The notes below the pieces were generated by a model. The model was not told where the DNA came from, ran no database searches, and saw only the letters and a program-made list of their open reading frames with translations. From Rikenella microfusus (GTDB lineage Bacteria; Bacteroidota; Bacteroidia; Bacteroidales; Tenuifilaceae): a stretch of DNA of 64,000 bases. Below are positions 42,331-52,362 of this stretch, piece by piece. The DNA lies in NCBI GenBank assembly GCA_020722565.1, contig DYKO01000001.1, forward strand, positions 1 to 64,000. Reading direction: 5' to 3'. The first letter of the stretch is position 1. Each line of letters begins with the position of its first letter. The position numbers and the translations under genes are program-made.

Positions 42331-44534
42331 TAGTTACCAAGTTCGGACATAAACTTAATGCGCATAAGCCTAACCTCCTCCTCAGTGATATCATCATCAT
42401 CGAGAGCTGCAATGGCCTCCTCAATGCTTTCGGTTTGTGCCTCATTCCGGAAGTAATCAAAAATCTCCTCCTGTTTATCCTCGTCAATAACTTTATTAAT
42501 GTAGTAGTCGATATTGATTTTTGTACCAGAGTTAACTATAGCCTCAATTTCTGTAAGAAGGTCGTCCATTTCGAGGTTCTTGGCTTCGGCAATGTCTTCC
42601 AAATCGAGTTTGCGGTCGATGCTTTGAATAATAAAGACCTTAAGTAGCGATTTATTGGCAACCGATTTTACAACCATATCCTGCGGACGAATAATTTCTT
42701 TTTCATCCACATAGGCCTTTATGAGCTCTATAAACTCCTTTCCATATCGCTTAGCCTTGCCAGCACCAACCCCCGATATGTTCTGCAACTCATCGATTGT
42801 AATAGGGTACTGAATGGCCATATCCTCCAGCGATGGATCTTGGAAAATAACAAATGGCGGCAGGTTGAGCTTTTTAGCCATCTTTTTGCGAAGCTCCTTG
42901 AGCATACTCAGCAGCTCATCGTCGGCTGCACCTCCACCAGCCTTATCGGGCGATAGGCCAATTGCCTCATCATCATCGCCCTCCTCGTAGCGCTGGTCGA
43001 GTGTAAACATCACCTCATAGGGCTTTCCCAGAAACTCTTTGCCTTTTTGGGTAACTAATAGCAAGCCATAGTTTTCAATGTCCTTATCAAGAAACTTCAT
43101 CACCAGAGCTTGGCGAATGATTGAATTCCAGAACATGGGATTCTTATCGGCTCCCTCGCCAAAGGTATCGAGTTGGTTGTGCTTGTACGATTTAACGGTT
43201 GCGGTTACGTTTCCAGTGAGAATATTAACAATGTGATCGGGCTTAAATTTTTGGTTAACAGCCAGAATGGTTTCCAGAACCAGCTGCAGATCGTCCTTAC
43301 CATTGAACTGAGTTTTGGGGTTAAGGCAGTTATCGCACGAGTTGCAGTTGTCCTCGGTGTAATCCTCTCCAAAATAATTGAGCAGGGTTTTACGCCTGCA
43401 AATTGATGACTCGGCATACGATACGGTTTCGAGCAGCAGCTGTTTTCCAATCTCCTGCTCCGACACCGGTTTACCCTGCATGAACTTTTCCAGTTTTTGG
43501 ATATCCTTGTAGCTGTAAAAGGTAATACACTGCCCCTCGCCACCATCGCGGCCGGCGCGGCCAGTTTCCTGATAGTATCCCTCAAGGCTCTTGGGTATAT
43601 CGTAGTGAATCACAAACCGAACATCGGGCTTATCGATACCCATGCCAAAAGCAATAGTGGCCACAATTACATCAATCTCCTCCATCAGAAATTTATCCTG
43701 ATTCTCTGAACGGGTGGCGGCATCCATTCCAGCATGATAGGGTAAAGCCTTAATGCCATTAATCTTAAGTACCTCGGCCATCTCCTCAACCTTTTTACGG
43801 CTAAGGCAGTAAATAATGCCAGATTTTCCGTAATTATTTTTTATGTACTTGATTATTTCCTTAACTGCATTTACTTTAGGCCTAACCTCGTAGTAAAGAT
43901 TAGGACGGTTAAACGACGATTTAAATACTGTGGCATTCTGCATTCCAAGGTTCTTTTGAATATCGTTCTGAACCTTAGGGGTTGCAGTTGCAGTAAGGGC
44001 TATTATTGGGGCATTACCAATTTCGTTGATAATAGGCCTGATACGTCGGTACTCTGGACGGAAATCGTGCCCCCACTCTGAAATACAGTGCGCCTCATCA
44101 ATGGCGTAAAAAGAAATTTTTATCTGGCGTAGGAACTGAACGTTTTCCTCCTTGGTTAGCGATTCCGGTGCCACATAGAGCATCTTTGTAGCACCCGACA
44201 TTATATCTTCCTTAACCTTCTGAATTTGTGTCTTGTTCAGCGAAGAGTTGAGAAAGTGCGCTACCCCATCTTCCACTACAAAGCTTCGCATGTTATCTAC
44301 CTGATTCTTCATAAGGGCAATTAGGGGTGAAATAATTATGGCCGTTCCATCAAGAATGAGTGCCGGTAGCTGGTAGCAAAGGGATTTTCCCCCTCCTGTG
44401 GGCATAAGAACAAAGGTGTCATTTCCGTCCAACACATTGCGTATAATGGCCTCTTGATTGCCCTTAAAGGTTGTAAAACCAAAGTACTTGTTCAGGTATT
44501 CCTTCAGCGAAACCTCTGATGCATTAATTTTCAT
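42330..44534 (-). CDS. recQ: ATP-dependent DNA helicase RecQ
   Basis: 3'-5' DNA helicase for recombination and stalled forks. The 734 residues show motif I PTGGGKSLCYQLPAL, the DEAH box YAIDEAHCISEWGHDFRPEYR, motif V/VI region HYDIPKSLEGYYQETGRAGRDG, the zinc-binding cysteines C-R-R-K, NCNSCDNC, the RQC domain (about 405-520) and an HRDC domain (about 560-640). An extra C-terminal helical tail of about 90 residues follows, rich in D and E, which is a common extension in Bacteroidetes RecQ. It is the first gene of a minus-strand group with the ABC exporter and is divergent from kdsD. Confidence 0.96.
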   Translation of the reverse strand: MKINASEVSLKEYLNKYFGFTTFKGNQEAIIRNVLDGNDTFVLMPTGGGKSLCYQLPALILDGTAIIISPLIALMKNQVDNMRSFVVEDGVAHFLNSSLNKTQIQKVKEDIMSGATKMLYVAPESLTKEENVQFLRQIKISFYAIDEAHCISEWGHDFRPEYRRIRPIINEIGNAPIIALTATATPKVQNDIQKNLGMQNATVFKSSFNRPNLYYEVRPKVNAVKEIIKYIKNNYGKSGIIYCLSRKKVEEMAEVLKINGIKALPYHAGMDAATRSENQDKFLMEEIDVIVATIAFGMGIDKPDVRFVIHYDIPKSLEGYYQETGRAGRDGGEGQCITFYSYKDIQKLEKFMQGKPVSEQEIGKQLLLETVSYAESSICRRKTLLNYFGEDYTEDNCNSCDNCLNPKTQFNGKDDLQLVLETILAVNQKFKPDHIVNILTGNVTATVKSYKHNQLDTFGEGADKNPMFWNSIIRQALVMKFLDKDIENYGLLLVTQKGKEFLGKPYEVMFTLDQRYEEGDDDEAIGLSPDKAGGGAADDELLSMLKELRKKMAKKLNLPPFVIFQDPSLEDMAIQYPITIDELQNISGVGAGKAKRYGKEFIELIKAYVDEKEIIRPQDMVVKSVANKSLLKVFIIQSIDRKLDLEDIAEAKNLEMDDLLTEIEAIVNSGTKINIDYYINKVIDEDKQEEIFDYFRNEAQTESIEEAIAALDDDDITEEEVRLMRIKFMSELGN

Positions 44535-44706
44535 ACTATGCTTCCTCTGAGCCTTGCTATTTAACTTTTGTTAATATCTTTATAATAATGCCAAATGAAA
44601 AAAAAAAAATACTTTTGCTTTCATAAAGATACATATTATTGCACAAAAAATTATCAATTAGTGTCTTTTAACAAAGGGTGACAAAATTAGCAAAAAAGAG
44701 TAAACC

Positions 44707-45669
44707 ATGAACAATCAAATAAAAGAACTTGCAATTGAAACCATTAAAACTGAAGCTGATGCTATTGAAAGGCTAACCCAATATATTGACGACGATTTCG
44801 TACAAACGGTTTTAGAAATATTTAACGGGAAAGGTAGGGTTATTGTTACAGGTATAGGGAAAAGCGCAATAATTGCAAGTAAGATTGTGGCAACCCTAAA
44901 TTCCACTGGTACTCCGGCCATTTTCATGCATGCTGCTGATGCCATTCATGGCGATTTAGGGATAATTCAACACAACGATATCATAGTTTGTTTATCGAAA
45001 AGCGGTAATACACCGGAAATAAAGGTTCTGGTCCCACTCATACGCAACCTGGGGAACAGACTTGTGGCCATTGTATCGAATAGCGATTCCTACTTGGCCC
45101 AAAAGGCCGATTACGTTATAAAGGCTACAGTAGAACGCGAAGCATGTCCAAACAATCTTGCTCCAACCTCAAGCACCACTGCACAACTGGTTATTGGCGA
45201 TGCACTTGCAGTTTGCCTGCTAAAACTTAGGGGTTTTACCCCTGCTGATTTTGCCAAATTTCATCCAGGGGGCTCATTGGGTAAAAAACTTTACATGCGT
45301 GTTTCCGATATTTACTCTCCATACAATCCACCTAAAGTACATCCCAACGACCCCATACCCTCGGTAATTCTTGAAATATCATCGAAACGGTTGGGTGCTA
45401 CCGCAGTGGTTAACGACAACCAGCAGGTTGTGGGCATCATAACCGATGGCGACCTTAGGCGGATGCTCCAGAATAACCATTCCATTGAGGGACTTACCGC
45501 AAAGGATATCATGTCGGTTAATCCAAAAGCCATTGCCCCAGATGAACTCGCCATTAATGCATTTAACCTGATGGAACAACACAAAATCACACAGCTACTG
45601 GTGCTGAATAATGGCAAATATGAAGGAGTAATCCACATTCACGATATTTTACGTGAGGGTATTGTGTAA
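44707..45669 (+). CDS. kdsD: arabinose-5-phosphate isomerase
   Basis: Interconverts ribulose 5-phosphate and arabinose 5-phosphate, the first step to the Kdo of lipopolysaccharide. The 320 residues show an N-terminal SIS sugar isomerase domain (VIVTGIGKSAIIASKIVATLNSTGTPA, the HAADAIHGDLG loop, LSKSGNTPEIK) and two CBS domains (about 205-320). The active-site HPGGSLGKKL links the parts. It is the first of a plus-strand group with tatC, a DUF5686 gene and a patB-like gene, linked by short gaps. Confidence 0.95.
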   Translation: MNNQIKELAIETIKTEADAIERLTQYIDDDFVQTVLEIFNGKGRVIVTGIGKSAIIASKIVATLNSTGTPAIFMHAADAIHGDLGIIQHNDIIVCLSKSGNTPEIKVLVPLIRNLGNRLVAIVSNSDSYLAQKADYVIKATVEREACPNNLAPTSSTTAQLVIGDALAVCLLKLRGFTPADFAKFHPGGSLGKKLYMRVSDIYSPYNPPKVHPNDPIPSVILEISSKRLGATAVVNDNQQVVGIITDGDLRRMLQNNHSIEGLTAKDIMSVNPKAIAPDELAINAFNLMEQHKITQLLVLNNGKYEGVIHIHDILREGIV

Positions 45670-45683
45670 ACTCATTCCATGCT

Positions 45684-46469
45684 ATGCATAATAGGTCCGA
45701 AATGACCATATTGGAACACTTGTTAGAGCTACGAAAATCCCTATTCAGAATTTCGCTTGCTATAATAGCTGGAAGCATAACAGCCTTTTTACTCAAAAAC
45801 CAAATCCTTGATCTGTTGCTTAGCGTTAGCCAACCCGAATTTATTACCAATCGGTTACTATATCAACTGGCAGATTTGATAAACTCGCCTCAAATCTGCA
45901 TCAATCAGCAAAATCTTCAATTCATAAATATTGAACTTGCGGGGCAGTTTATGCTGCACATAACCATCTCGCTTGTTGCGGGCATAATTTTTGCTATGCC
46001 ATACAGTGTTAAGGAGATACTAAAATTTGTTAAACCAGCACTAAATAGTAGCGAACAAAATGCAACAATAAGAACAATGCTATTGGCGGCACTTTTGATG
46101 ACAATAGGGCTTGCTTTTGGATATTTTGTAATGGCACCGGTAACGGTGCAATTTCTATCCACCTATGAGGTAAGCAAACAGATAGTGAACCAAATCACCA
46201 TTCAATCGTTTATAAGTTACGTTACAAAAGTGATTCTTTCCATGGGGGTTGGTTTTGAATTGCCCCTGATAGTTTGGAAACTTAGCAAATGGAAAGTAAT
46301 AAACGCAAAAACACTCAAGCGCAACCGCCCTATAGTAATAGTTGTTTTACTCACCATATCAGCCCTTTTAACCCCACCCGACGTTTTTACAATGTTACTA
46401 CTAATGCTGCCCCTTTGGGCTATGTATGAAGTAAGCGTAATGTTTGCCATAAAAGCACACATGGATTAA
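45684..46469 (+). CDS. tatC: Sec-independent translocase subunit TatC
   Basis: Core subunit of the twin-arginine translocase that exports folded proteins across the inner membrane. The 261 residues begin with MTILEHLLELRKSLFRI, the conserved cytoplasmic signal-binding start, and show six hydrophobic helices with the FAMPYSVKEILKFVKPAL and FGYFVMAPVTVQFL stretches; the end is YEVSVMFAIKAH. It follows kdsD by 14 bases. No tatA or tatB gene is in the window. Confidence 0.95.
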   Translation: MHNRSEMTILEHLLELRKSLFRISLAIIAGSITAFLLKNQILDLLLSVSQPEFITNRLLYQLADLINSPQICINQQNLQFINIELAGQFMLHITISLVAGIIFAMPYSVKEILKFVKPALNSSEQNATIRTMLLAALLMTIGLAFGYFVMAPVTVQFLSTYEVSKQIVNQITIQSFISYVTKVILSMGVGFELPLIVWKLSKWKVINAKTLKRNRPIVIVVLLTISALLTPPDVFTMLLLMLPLWAMYEVSVMFAIKAHMD

Positions 46470-46480
46470 AACCTTGAAGT

Positions 46481-48931
46481 ATGAAAAGGTGCCTTTTACT
46501 TATTTTATTGACATTCTCTTTTTACAGCAATACTTTTGCACAAGGACAGATAACAAAAATTAGAGGAAAAGTTGTTGACGCCCAAACCGATGAGCCGCTA
46601 CCCTATGTAAACATTTCATTCAAAGGCATATCCGTAGGAACTATAACATCCGAAAAGGGCGATTTCTTTATAGAAACCCGGACCGCCACCGATACTCTGT
46701 TATTCTCATTTGTAGGATACAAGCCGCTTAAAATTGCTATTAAAAAGGGTATTTATCAGGAAGTAAATATTAAACTGGAACCCGAGGCTATTGAAATTGC
46801 CAGCGTAATTGTTCGCCCCGGCGAAAACCAAGCCAATAGAATAATCCGCAATGTAATTCGTAACAAGGAACGGAACAACCCTGCCAATTTGAGCTACAGC
46901 TGCCGAAGCTATAACAAAATTCAGGTTGATATCAACAACGTTGATGATGATATAAAAAAACGAAAGATATTCAATCAATTCCAATTTATTTGGGATTATG
47001 TTGACACCAATGCCATAACTGGAAAAACCTATCTTCCCATTTTTATAACCGAATCGGTTTCGGATTACTACTACCAGGCAAATCCCCGCATGGAAAAGGA
47101 AATTATTAAGGCCAATAAAATGTCGGGGGTGAACAATGAAAGCGTTACCCAGTTTACAGGTAAAATATACCAGAGCGTAAATATCTACGACAATTACATA
47201 AATATTTTCGACCAAGGTTTGGTAAGCCCTATAGCCAATGCAGGTCTGCTTTACTATAAATACATTTTGTTAGATAGCGCTTATATTGACAATAGGTGGT
47301 GCTACCGGATATCCTTTAAACCCCGCCGTAAGATGGAACCCACCTTTACAGGTGAGATGTGGGTAAACGACAGCACATGGGCAATAGCAAAGGTTCAGGT
47401 ACGACTAGCCGAAATGGTAAACCTAAACTTTGTTAAGGATATGGTTGCCACTTCTGAGTTTACCCCACTAAACGATACCCTCTGGTTTCCCAAGCAAATA
47501 ACCCTATTTGTTGATTTTAATTTAGCCGATAAAACCACTGGTTTTTTTGGACACAAAACCATTTCGTATAGCGATGTAATACTAAACCCAACATTTCCGC
47601 AGGAAATTAGCGAAATGCCGACCAATCTCAAAGTATTGGAAGGTGCACTCAATCAAAAGGAAGATTACTGGGCAAACCTACGCCCCTTTGAGCTAACCCC
47701 CCGTGAAGCCGGCATATACCAAATGGTGGATTCCATCCAACAGATGCCCATGTATAAAACCTTTATCGATATTGTAAATATGTTTGTAAACTACTACTAC
47801 CCCATTGGATACTGGGAAATTGGCCCCTACTACCAAACCTATAGCTTTAACGAAATTGAGGGCAACCGTTTTAAGGTTTCAGGCCGAACCAGTAATAAAT
47901 TCAGTAAAAAAGTAATGTTTAATGCCTTTTTGGCCTACGGCGATAAAGACGAACGTTTCAAATGGGGCATTGGTTCGCTTTACATGTTTAACAAAAATCC
48001 CCGCGAGGCACTTAGCGTAAGCTATAAAAGCGATATTGAGCAACTGGGACAAAGCCCCTACTCGCTAACCGAAGACAATATTCTTACCTCGTTTTTACGG
48101 CGCAACCCCAACAACAAGCTAACACTGGTAAAGGACTTTACTGCTTACTACGAAAAGGAATGGTTTGTAGGCCTGTCAAATAAGATAACTTTTAGCCACA
48201 GAATAATTTATCCCACCGACTTTATCCTGTTTAATCCGGTTGGAGGCGGAAGTGGGTTAAAGAACGTAACCACATCAACAGTTACTCTGAACTCCCGATG
48301 GATTAAGGATGAACGCTACGTTTCAGGCGAGTTCGAAAAGGTAAGCCTTGGTAGCGAGTGGCCTGAAATCAATTTTGACATTACCAAATCGATAAAGGGC
48401 ATTGCCGGTTCGGATTACAACTACTGGAAGCTACACCTGAACTACTACCACAAGTTCAACGTAAACCCCATTGGCTACGCCCGATTTATAGTGGATGCCG
48501 GCAAAATTTTTGGAACGGTTCCCTACCCCCTTCTTCAACTACACGAAGGCAACGAAACCTATGCCTTTGACCGGTATGCCTTCAACCTGATGAACTACTA
48601 CGAATTTGCATCCGACCAATACGTAAGCCTATACTACGAGCATCACTTTCAGGGCTTCTTTTTAAATCGTTTTCCCTTGATACGCCGTTTAAAATGGCGC
48701 GAGGTGGCCACAGCCAAATACCTTGTTGGAAGTATTAGTCAGAAAAACCTTAACTTTATCGAGTTCCCTGCCGGAATGGGAGAGATATCAAAGCCCTACA
48801 TAGAAGTTAGCGCGGGTGTTGAAAATATTTTCAAGATAGTGAGAATTGATGCCATTTGGCGGTTGACCCATCTCGATAACCCCAATATCACTCAATTTGG
48901 GATCAGGCTTGGAATCCAGTTAATATTCTAA
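46481..48931 (+). CDS. CarboxypepD_reg-like / DUF5686 outer-membrane protein
   Basis: A large outer-membrane protein of 816 residues with a Sec signal peptide (KRCLLLILLTFSFYSNTFAQ). A CarboxypepD_reg-like domain (about 22-110) is seen in KIRGKVVDAQTDEPLPYVNI and TSEKGDFFIET. The remainder is DUF5686: a soluble middle with YRISFKPRRKMEPTFTGEMW and a C-terminal beta-barrel with many alternating aromatic strands that ends in GIRLGIQLIF, the kind of terminal Phe used for outer-membrane insertion. No TonB-box plug is seen, so it is not a SusC-type transporter. It sits between tatC and a patB-like lyase gene. Confidence 0.85.
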   Translation: MKRCLLLILLTFSFYSNTFAQGQITKIRGKVVDAQTDEPLPYVNISFKGISVGTITSEKGDFFIETRTATDTLLFSFVGYKPLKIAIKKGIYQEVNIKLEPEAIEIASVIVRPGENQANRIIRNVIRNKERNNPANLSYSCRSYNKIQVDINNVDDDIKKRKIFNQFQFIWDYVDTNAITGKTYLPIFITESVSDYYYQANPRMEKEIIKANKMSGVNNESVTQFTGKIYQSVNIYDNYINIFDQGLVSPIANAGLLYYKYILLDSAYIDNRWCYRISFKPRRKMEPTFTGEMWVNDSTWAIAKVQVRLAEMVNLNFVKDMVATSEFTPLNDTLWFPKQITLFVDFNLADKTTGFFGHKTISYSDVILNPTFPQEISEMPTNLKVLEGALNQKEDYWANLRPFELTPREAGIYQMVDSIQQMPMYKTFIDIVNMFVNYYYPIGYWEIGPYYQTYSFNEIEGNRFKVSGRTSNKFSKKVMFNAFLAYGDKDERFKWGIGSLYMFNKNPREALSVSYKSDIEQLGQSPYSLTEDNILTSFLRRNPNNKLTLVKDFTAYYEKEWFVGLSNKITFSHRIIYPTDFILFNPVGGGSGLKNVTTSTVTLNSRWIKDERYVSGEFEKVSLGSEWPEINFDITKSIKGIAGSDYNYWKLHLNYYHKFNVNPIGYARFIVDAGKIFGTVPYPLLQLHEGNETYAFDRYAFNLMNYYEFASDQYVSLYYEHHFQGFFLNRFPLIRRLKWREVATAKYLVGSISQKNLNFIEFPAGMGEISKPYIEVSAGVENIFKIVRIDAIWRLTHLDNPNITQFGIRLGIQLIF

Positions 48932-48944
48932 ACAACCTATTCAT

Positions 48945-50117
48945 ATGCCCTACAATTTTGACCAAATTGTAAATAGAGACAGCACATCGTGCGTAAAGTA
49001 CGATTTACGTCAAACCGTGTTTGGTAACCCAGATGTACTACCCATGTGGGTAGCCGATATGGACATTCCCACTCCTGATTTTATCATGGATGCACTCCGA
49101 AATCGCCTTAACCACCCTATTTTGGGATATACATTTCGCGATAACGAGTATCTTCAAGCCATTACATGGTGGTATAAAAGTTTTCACAACTGGGATATAA
49201 AAGCTGAATGGATTGACTTCTGCCCCGGTGTGGTTTCCGGCATCAGCCATGCTATAAGAGCATTAACCCAACCCGGCGATGGTATAATTATTCAACCACC
49301 CGTTTACCCCCCATTCTTCAGCACTGTGATAAACAACCATCGGAGAGTTATTGAAAACCCCTTGTTAGAGAGTAATGGCAAGTATTATATCAATTTTGAA
49401 CTGCTTGAACAACAAGCTAAGCAGGGTGCCAAAATGCTTATACTATCGAGCCCACACAATCCAGTGGGTCGCTTATGGACAAAAGATGAACTCCTGGAAA
49501 TTGGAAGTATTTGCCTGAAAAACAACATTATTATAATTTCAGATGAAATTCATTCGGATCTGGTGTATCCCGGGCAGAATCACATTTCAATTGCCTCGCT
49601 ATCGGAAGAATTAGCGGCAATTACCGTTACCTTTGGCTCAATAAGCAAAACTTTCAATACGGCGGGGCTGGCATCTGGATTTGCTATTATTCCTAATAAT
49701 GAGGTTAAGAAAAAATACGCAGATGAACTTGATGCAAGCGGTGCAGGAATGGGAAACGCAATAGGAATGGTTGCTTTGAAAGCAGCCTTCACCCCTGATG
49801 GAAAGCAGTGGCTGAACCAGCTTATGCGTTACCTTGAAGGAAACGTAAAACTTTTCATTTCGGGGTTACAGCAATTTACAAAAATAAAAGCCATTGAACC
49901 TCAAGCTACCTACCTGATTTGGTTGGATTTTAGAAATTCTCAACTTGATGATGAGAAATTGAGCGCCCTTCTTATCAAACAAGCTGGGCTGGGTTTCAGT
50001 CCGGGCACAGAGTATGGCAGGCAAGGAAGCGGTTTTATGCGAGTTAATGTTGCATGCTCCCGATTGACAATCGAAATGGCCTTAGAGCAACTAAAAACAG
50101 TTGCCAACCACTTTTAA
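48945..50117 (+). CDS. PatB/MalY-type cystathionine beta-lyase or aminotransferase
   Basis: PLP-dependent fold-I enzyme of 390 residues. It shows VLPMWVADMDIPTPDFI at the N-terminus, the conserved CPGVVSGISHAIRAL, the cofactor-holding region SDEIHSDLVYPG, the PLP lysine in FGSISKTFNTAGLASG and FSPGTEYGRQGSGFMRVNVACSR at the end. MalY/PatB proteins cleave C-S bonds (cystathionine to homocysteine) or transaminate. It starts 14 bases after the DUF5686 gene and is the last of that group. Confidence 0.92.
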   Translation: MPYNFDQIVNRDSTSCVKYDLRQTVFGNPDVLPMWVADMDIPTPDFIMDALRNRLNHPILGYTFRDNEYLQAITWWYKSFHNWDIKAEWIDFCPGVVSGISHAIRALTQPGDGIIIQPPVYPPFFSTVINNHRRVIENPLLESNGKYYINFELLEQQAKQGAKMLILSSPHNPVGRLWTKDELLEIGSICLKNNIIIISDEIHSDLVYPGQNHISIASLSEELAAITVTFGSISKTFNTAGLASGFAIIPNNEVKKKYADELDASGAGMGNAIGMVALKAAFTPDGKQWLNQLMRYLEGNVKLFISGLQQFTKIKAIEPQATYLIWLDFRNSQLDDEKLSALLIKQAGLGFSPGTEYGRQGSGFMRVNVACSRLTIEMALEQLKTVANHF

Positions 50118-50160
50118 TTTTTTCGCTCAATAAAATTCATCGCAAAATAATGAACCAAAA

Positions 50161-50197
50161 CTTTACCCATTGGTTTATAGGGTAAAGCCTATTGCCT
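50161..50197 (+). terminator. possible terminator after the patB-like gene
   Basis: CTTTACCC at 50161-50168 and GGGTAAAG at 50180-50187 form a perfect 8-base-pair stem with an 11-base loop. The T-run that follows is interrupted and comes about 8 bases later, so this is only a weak terminator or a possible operator before the serine hydrolase gene. Confidence 0.4.
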
Positions 50198-50237
50198 TTT
50201 TACCATTATTTACGTAAATTTAAACAAATTGAATTTT

Positions 50238-51272
50238 ATGTCCCACCTGGCGTTAATAGGATTTTATTTTTTTATTTCGCTTACGACAATGGGCTCGGGT
50301 ATCAATTTTACCCTTGAAGACAAAAGTTCAAAACTCAAAGATTTGGAAAATCTCATCAGAAATGATGAGTTTGGAAAAATAAATGGGATAACGGTTTTAA
50401 ACCGACAGGGAAAATTAGTTTACGAACAATATTTTGGCTTTGCAGGTAAGTATAATCTCAATCCCATTAGCTCCGTAACAAAGAGCATCACATCAATTGC
50501 AATAGGTATTTGTATTGACAGAGGGCTTATCAAATCGATTGATGAACCTATATTTCAGTACTTTCCAGAATATAAAAATATTTTCATCGAAAATCCCGTT
50601 AAAAAAAGAATCACCATTCGGCACCTGCTCAATCAGACCACTGGCTTAAAATGGGACGAATGGGATTTCCCATACAATTTTGCGTCGAACAGCTTAATGG
50701 CACTTTTGGAAAGTGGTAAAAACTGGGTAAATCATTTTTTCTACCTTCCGGTGGATACAATACCCGGCTTGAAATTTTGTTACAATAGCCTATCGTCGCA
50801 GGTGCTGGCTGAAATAGTAAGCCGTACCTGCGGAATGGATTTCAGAACTTTTGTTGCTGAAAAATTTTTCAAACCGCTTGGCATCACGAACTATCAATGG
50901 GATGAATACCCAAATAATTCATACCCTGCATGGGGCGGTATACTGCTCACTACAACTGATATGGCTAAAATAGGTCTACTGGTTCTTAATGGTGGTGTTT
51001 ACAAGAATAGACAAGTTGTATCGGCAAACTGGATACAACAATCCACATCAATAGAAACAGTATTCAACGGCAATATAAATTATGGGCTACATTGGTGGAT
51101 AGAGCACTCAGATGAAGGGGGACTAATTATTTACGCAGCAGGGTATGGCGACCAATACGTTTTTGTTTTCCCAGAAAAAGAAATTGTTATCGCCATTAAC
51201 TCTCAAAACTTTAGCGATTACCGTTGGCCCCGACCCGTAATTGATATTGCAAAGATTATAGCGAATGGTTGA
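50238..51272 (+). CDS. serine hydrolase of the beta-lactamase / PBP fold
   Basis: A 344-residue class C beta-lactamase-like hydrolase, exported by a Sec signal peptide (SHLALIGFYFFISLTTMGSG). The catalytic motifs are SVTKS (Ser-x-x-Lys), CYNS (Tyr-x-Asn) and a late HWWIEHSDEGG region in the place of the third motif. Members of this family include esterases and peptidases; antibiotic cleavage cannot be claimed. Start placed at the ATG at 50238 rather than an in-frame TTG at 50229. The DHOD-like gene follows 27 bases later. Confidence 0.85.
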   Translation: MSHLALIGFYFFISLTTMGSGINFTLEDKSSKLKDLENLIRNDEFGKINGITVLNRQGKLVYEQYFGFAGKYNLNPISSVTKSITSIAIGICIDRGLIKSIDEPIFQYFPEYKNIFIENPVKKRITIRHLLNQTTGLKWDEWDFPYNFASNSLMALLESGKNWVNHFFYLPVDTIPGLKFCYNSLSSQVLAEIVSRTCGMDFRTFVAEKFFKPLGITNYQWDEYPNNSYPAWGGILLTTTDMAKIGLLVLNGGVYKNRQVVSANWIQQSTSIETVFNGNINYGLHWWIEHSDEGGLIIYAAGYGDQYVFVFPEKEIVIAINSQNFSDYRWPRPVIDIAKIIANG

Positions 51273-51299
51273 AAAAATTAACCCCTAATACCAAATGCC

Positions 51300-52313
51300 A
51301 TGTCAAAATTAAAAACTAACTATTTAGGGATAGAGCTACGAAATCCGCTTATAGCTGGTGCTTCGTCGCTCACTTCAAACATCGACACGTTAGAGGCTAT
51401 CGAAAAAGCCGGTGCTGGTGCCGTTGTTTTCAAATCGCTATTTGAGGAACAAATTCAGCTCGAAGAGCTGGAGCTCGAAAACGAGCTCCAGGAATATAAC
51501 GAACGTCATGCCGAGATGGTTAAACTTTTCCCCACTTTAAAACACGCCGGACCGACAGACCATTTGGACAAGCTCAAAAAGGCCAAGGATGTATTAGAGA
51601 TACCGGTTATCGGAAGCCTTAACGCCATGCATTCCGACACATGGGCTGAATATGCCATTGCTATTGCCGATACTGGTGTTGATGCTCTGGAGCTCAACTT
51701 TTACACCACTCCCAAAAATTTTGAGGTTGAGGGTAAAACCATCATTCAATCGCAAATCGATTTGCTCAAAGATGTAAAGGAAAAGGTCAAAATCCCCATT
51801 AGCGTTAAGTTGAGCCCGTTCTATACCAACCCACTTGATGTAATCCGCAGGTTTGATGAAACCCAGGTTGACGGATTTGTTTTGTTCAATAGGCTATTTC
51901 AACCTGATATCGATATTGATAAAGAGGAGCTAGTTCAGTCCATTATTCTTAGCGAGAGCAACGACCACCGATTGCCGTTACGTTTTACCGGCTTGCTCTA
52001 CGGCAACATTGCTGCTGATATCTGCGCCGCTTCCGGAATAATGAACGGACAGGATGCTGTAAAAATGATACTTGCAGGTGCAAGTGCATTCCAGGTGGTA
52101 AGTACGCTCTACAAAAACGGAATTGACTATATTACCAATATTTTAGACCAAATGGAGCAATGGATGGACAAAAAAGGGTATAGTTCAATTGATAGCTTCA
52201 AGGGAAAACTTGCCAAGAAGAACCTTCACGACCCCTTTGCCTACCTGAGAGCACAATACGTAGACATCCTACTTCGCTCAAACGAGATTATTAAAACCCA
52301 TACCCTTAAGTAA
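51300..52313 (+). CDS. dihydroorotate dehydrogenase-like flavoprotein
   Basis: A 337-residue TIM-barrel flavoprotein of the DHOD-like family. It has GIELRNPLIAGASSLTSNIDTLEAIEKAGAGAVVFKSLFEEQI, IPVIGSLNAM, LELNFYTTPKN, IPISVKLSPFYTN and LRFTGLLYG. The N-terminal substrate region differs from that of PyrD and a substrate Cys/Ser loop typical of pyrimidine synthesis is not evident. Relatives sit next to oxidoreductase genes such as pyruvate:ferredoxin oxidoreductase, but none is present here. It is therefore named by family only and is not assigned to pyrimidine synthesis. Confidence 0.85.
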   Translation: MSKLKTNYLGIELRNPLIAGASSLTSNIDTLEAIEKAGAGAVVFKSLFEEQIQLEELELENELQEYNERHAEMVKLFPTLKHAGPTDHLDKLKKAKDVLEIPVIGSLNAMHSDTWAEYAIAIADTGVDALELNFYTTPKNFEVEGKTIIQSQIDLLKDVKEKVKIPISVKLSPFYTNPLDVIRRFDETQVDGFVLFNRLFQPDIDIDKEELVQSIILSESNDHRLPLRFTGLLYGNIAADICAASGIMNGQDAVKMILAGASAFQVVSTLYKNGIDYITNILDQMEQWMDKKGYSSIDSFKGKLAKKNLHDPFAYLRAQYVDILLRSNEIIKTHTLK

Positions 52314-52334
52314 GCCTTTAGATTACTACAAAAT

Positions 52335-52362
52335 AAAAGCCGGATAGCTATCCGGCTTTTTA
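52335..52362. terminator. bidirectional terminator at a perfect 26-base palindrome
   Basis: AAAAGCCGGATAGCTATCCG continues into GCTTTT, a fully self-complementary stretch with A- and T-runs at its ends, between the stop of the DHOD-like gene and the stop of the broken gene on the other strand. Confidence 0.85.

Noticed and set aside
50238-51272. Beta-lactamase (antibiotic resistance) function for the serine hydrolase
   Set aside because: It has the fold and SxxK motif, but the family contains many esterases and peptidases and no resistance-specific features are visible.
51300-52313. Assignment of the DHOD-like gene as pyrD of the pyrBI pathway
   Set aside because: Its N-terminal region and context differ from PyrD, and it is 32 kb from pyrBI, so the family name only is given.
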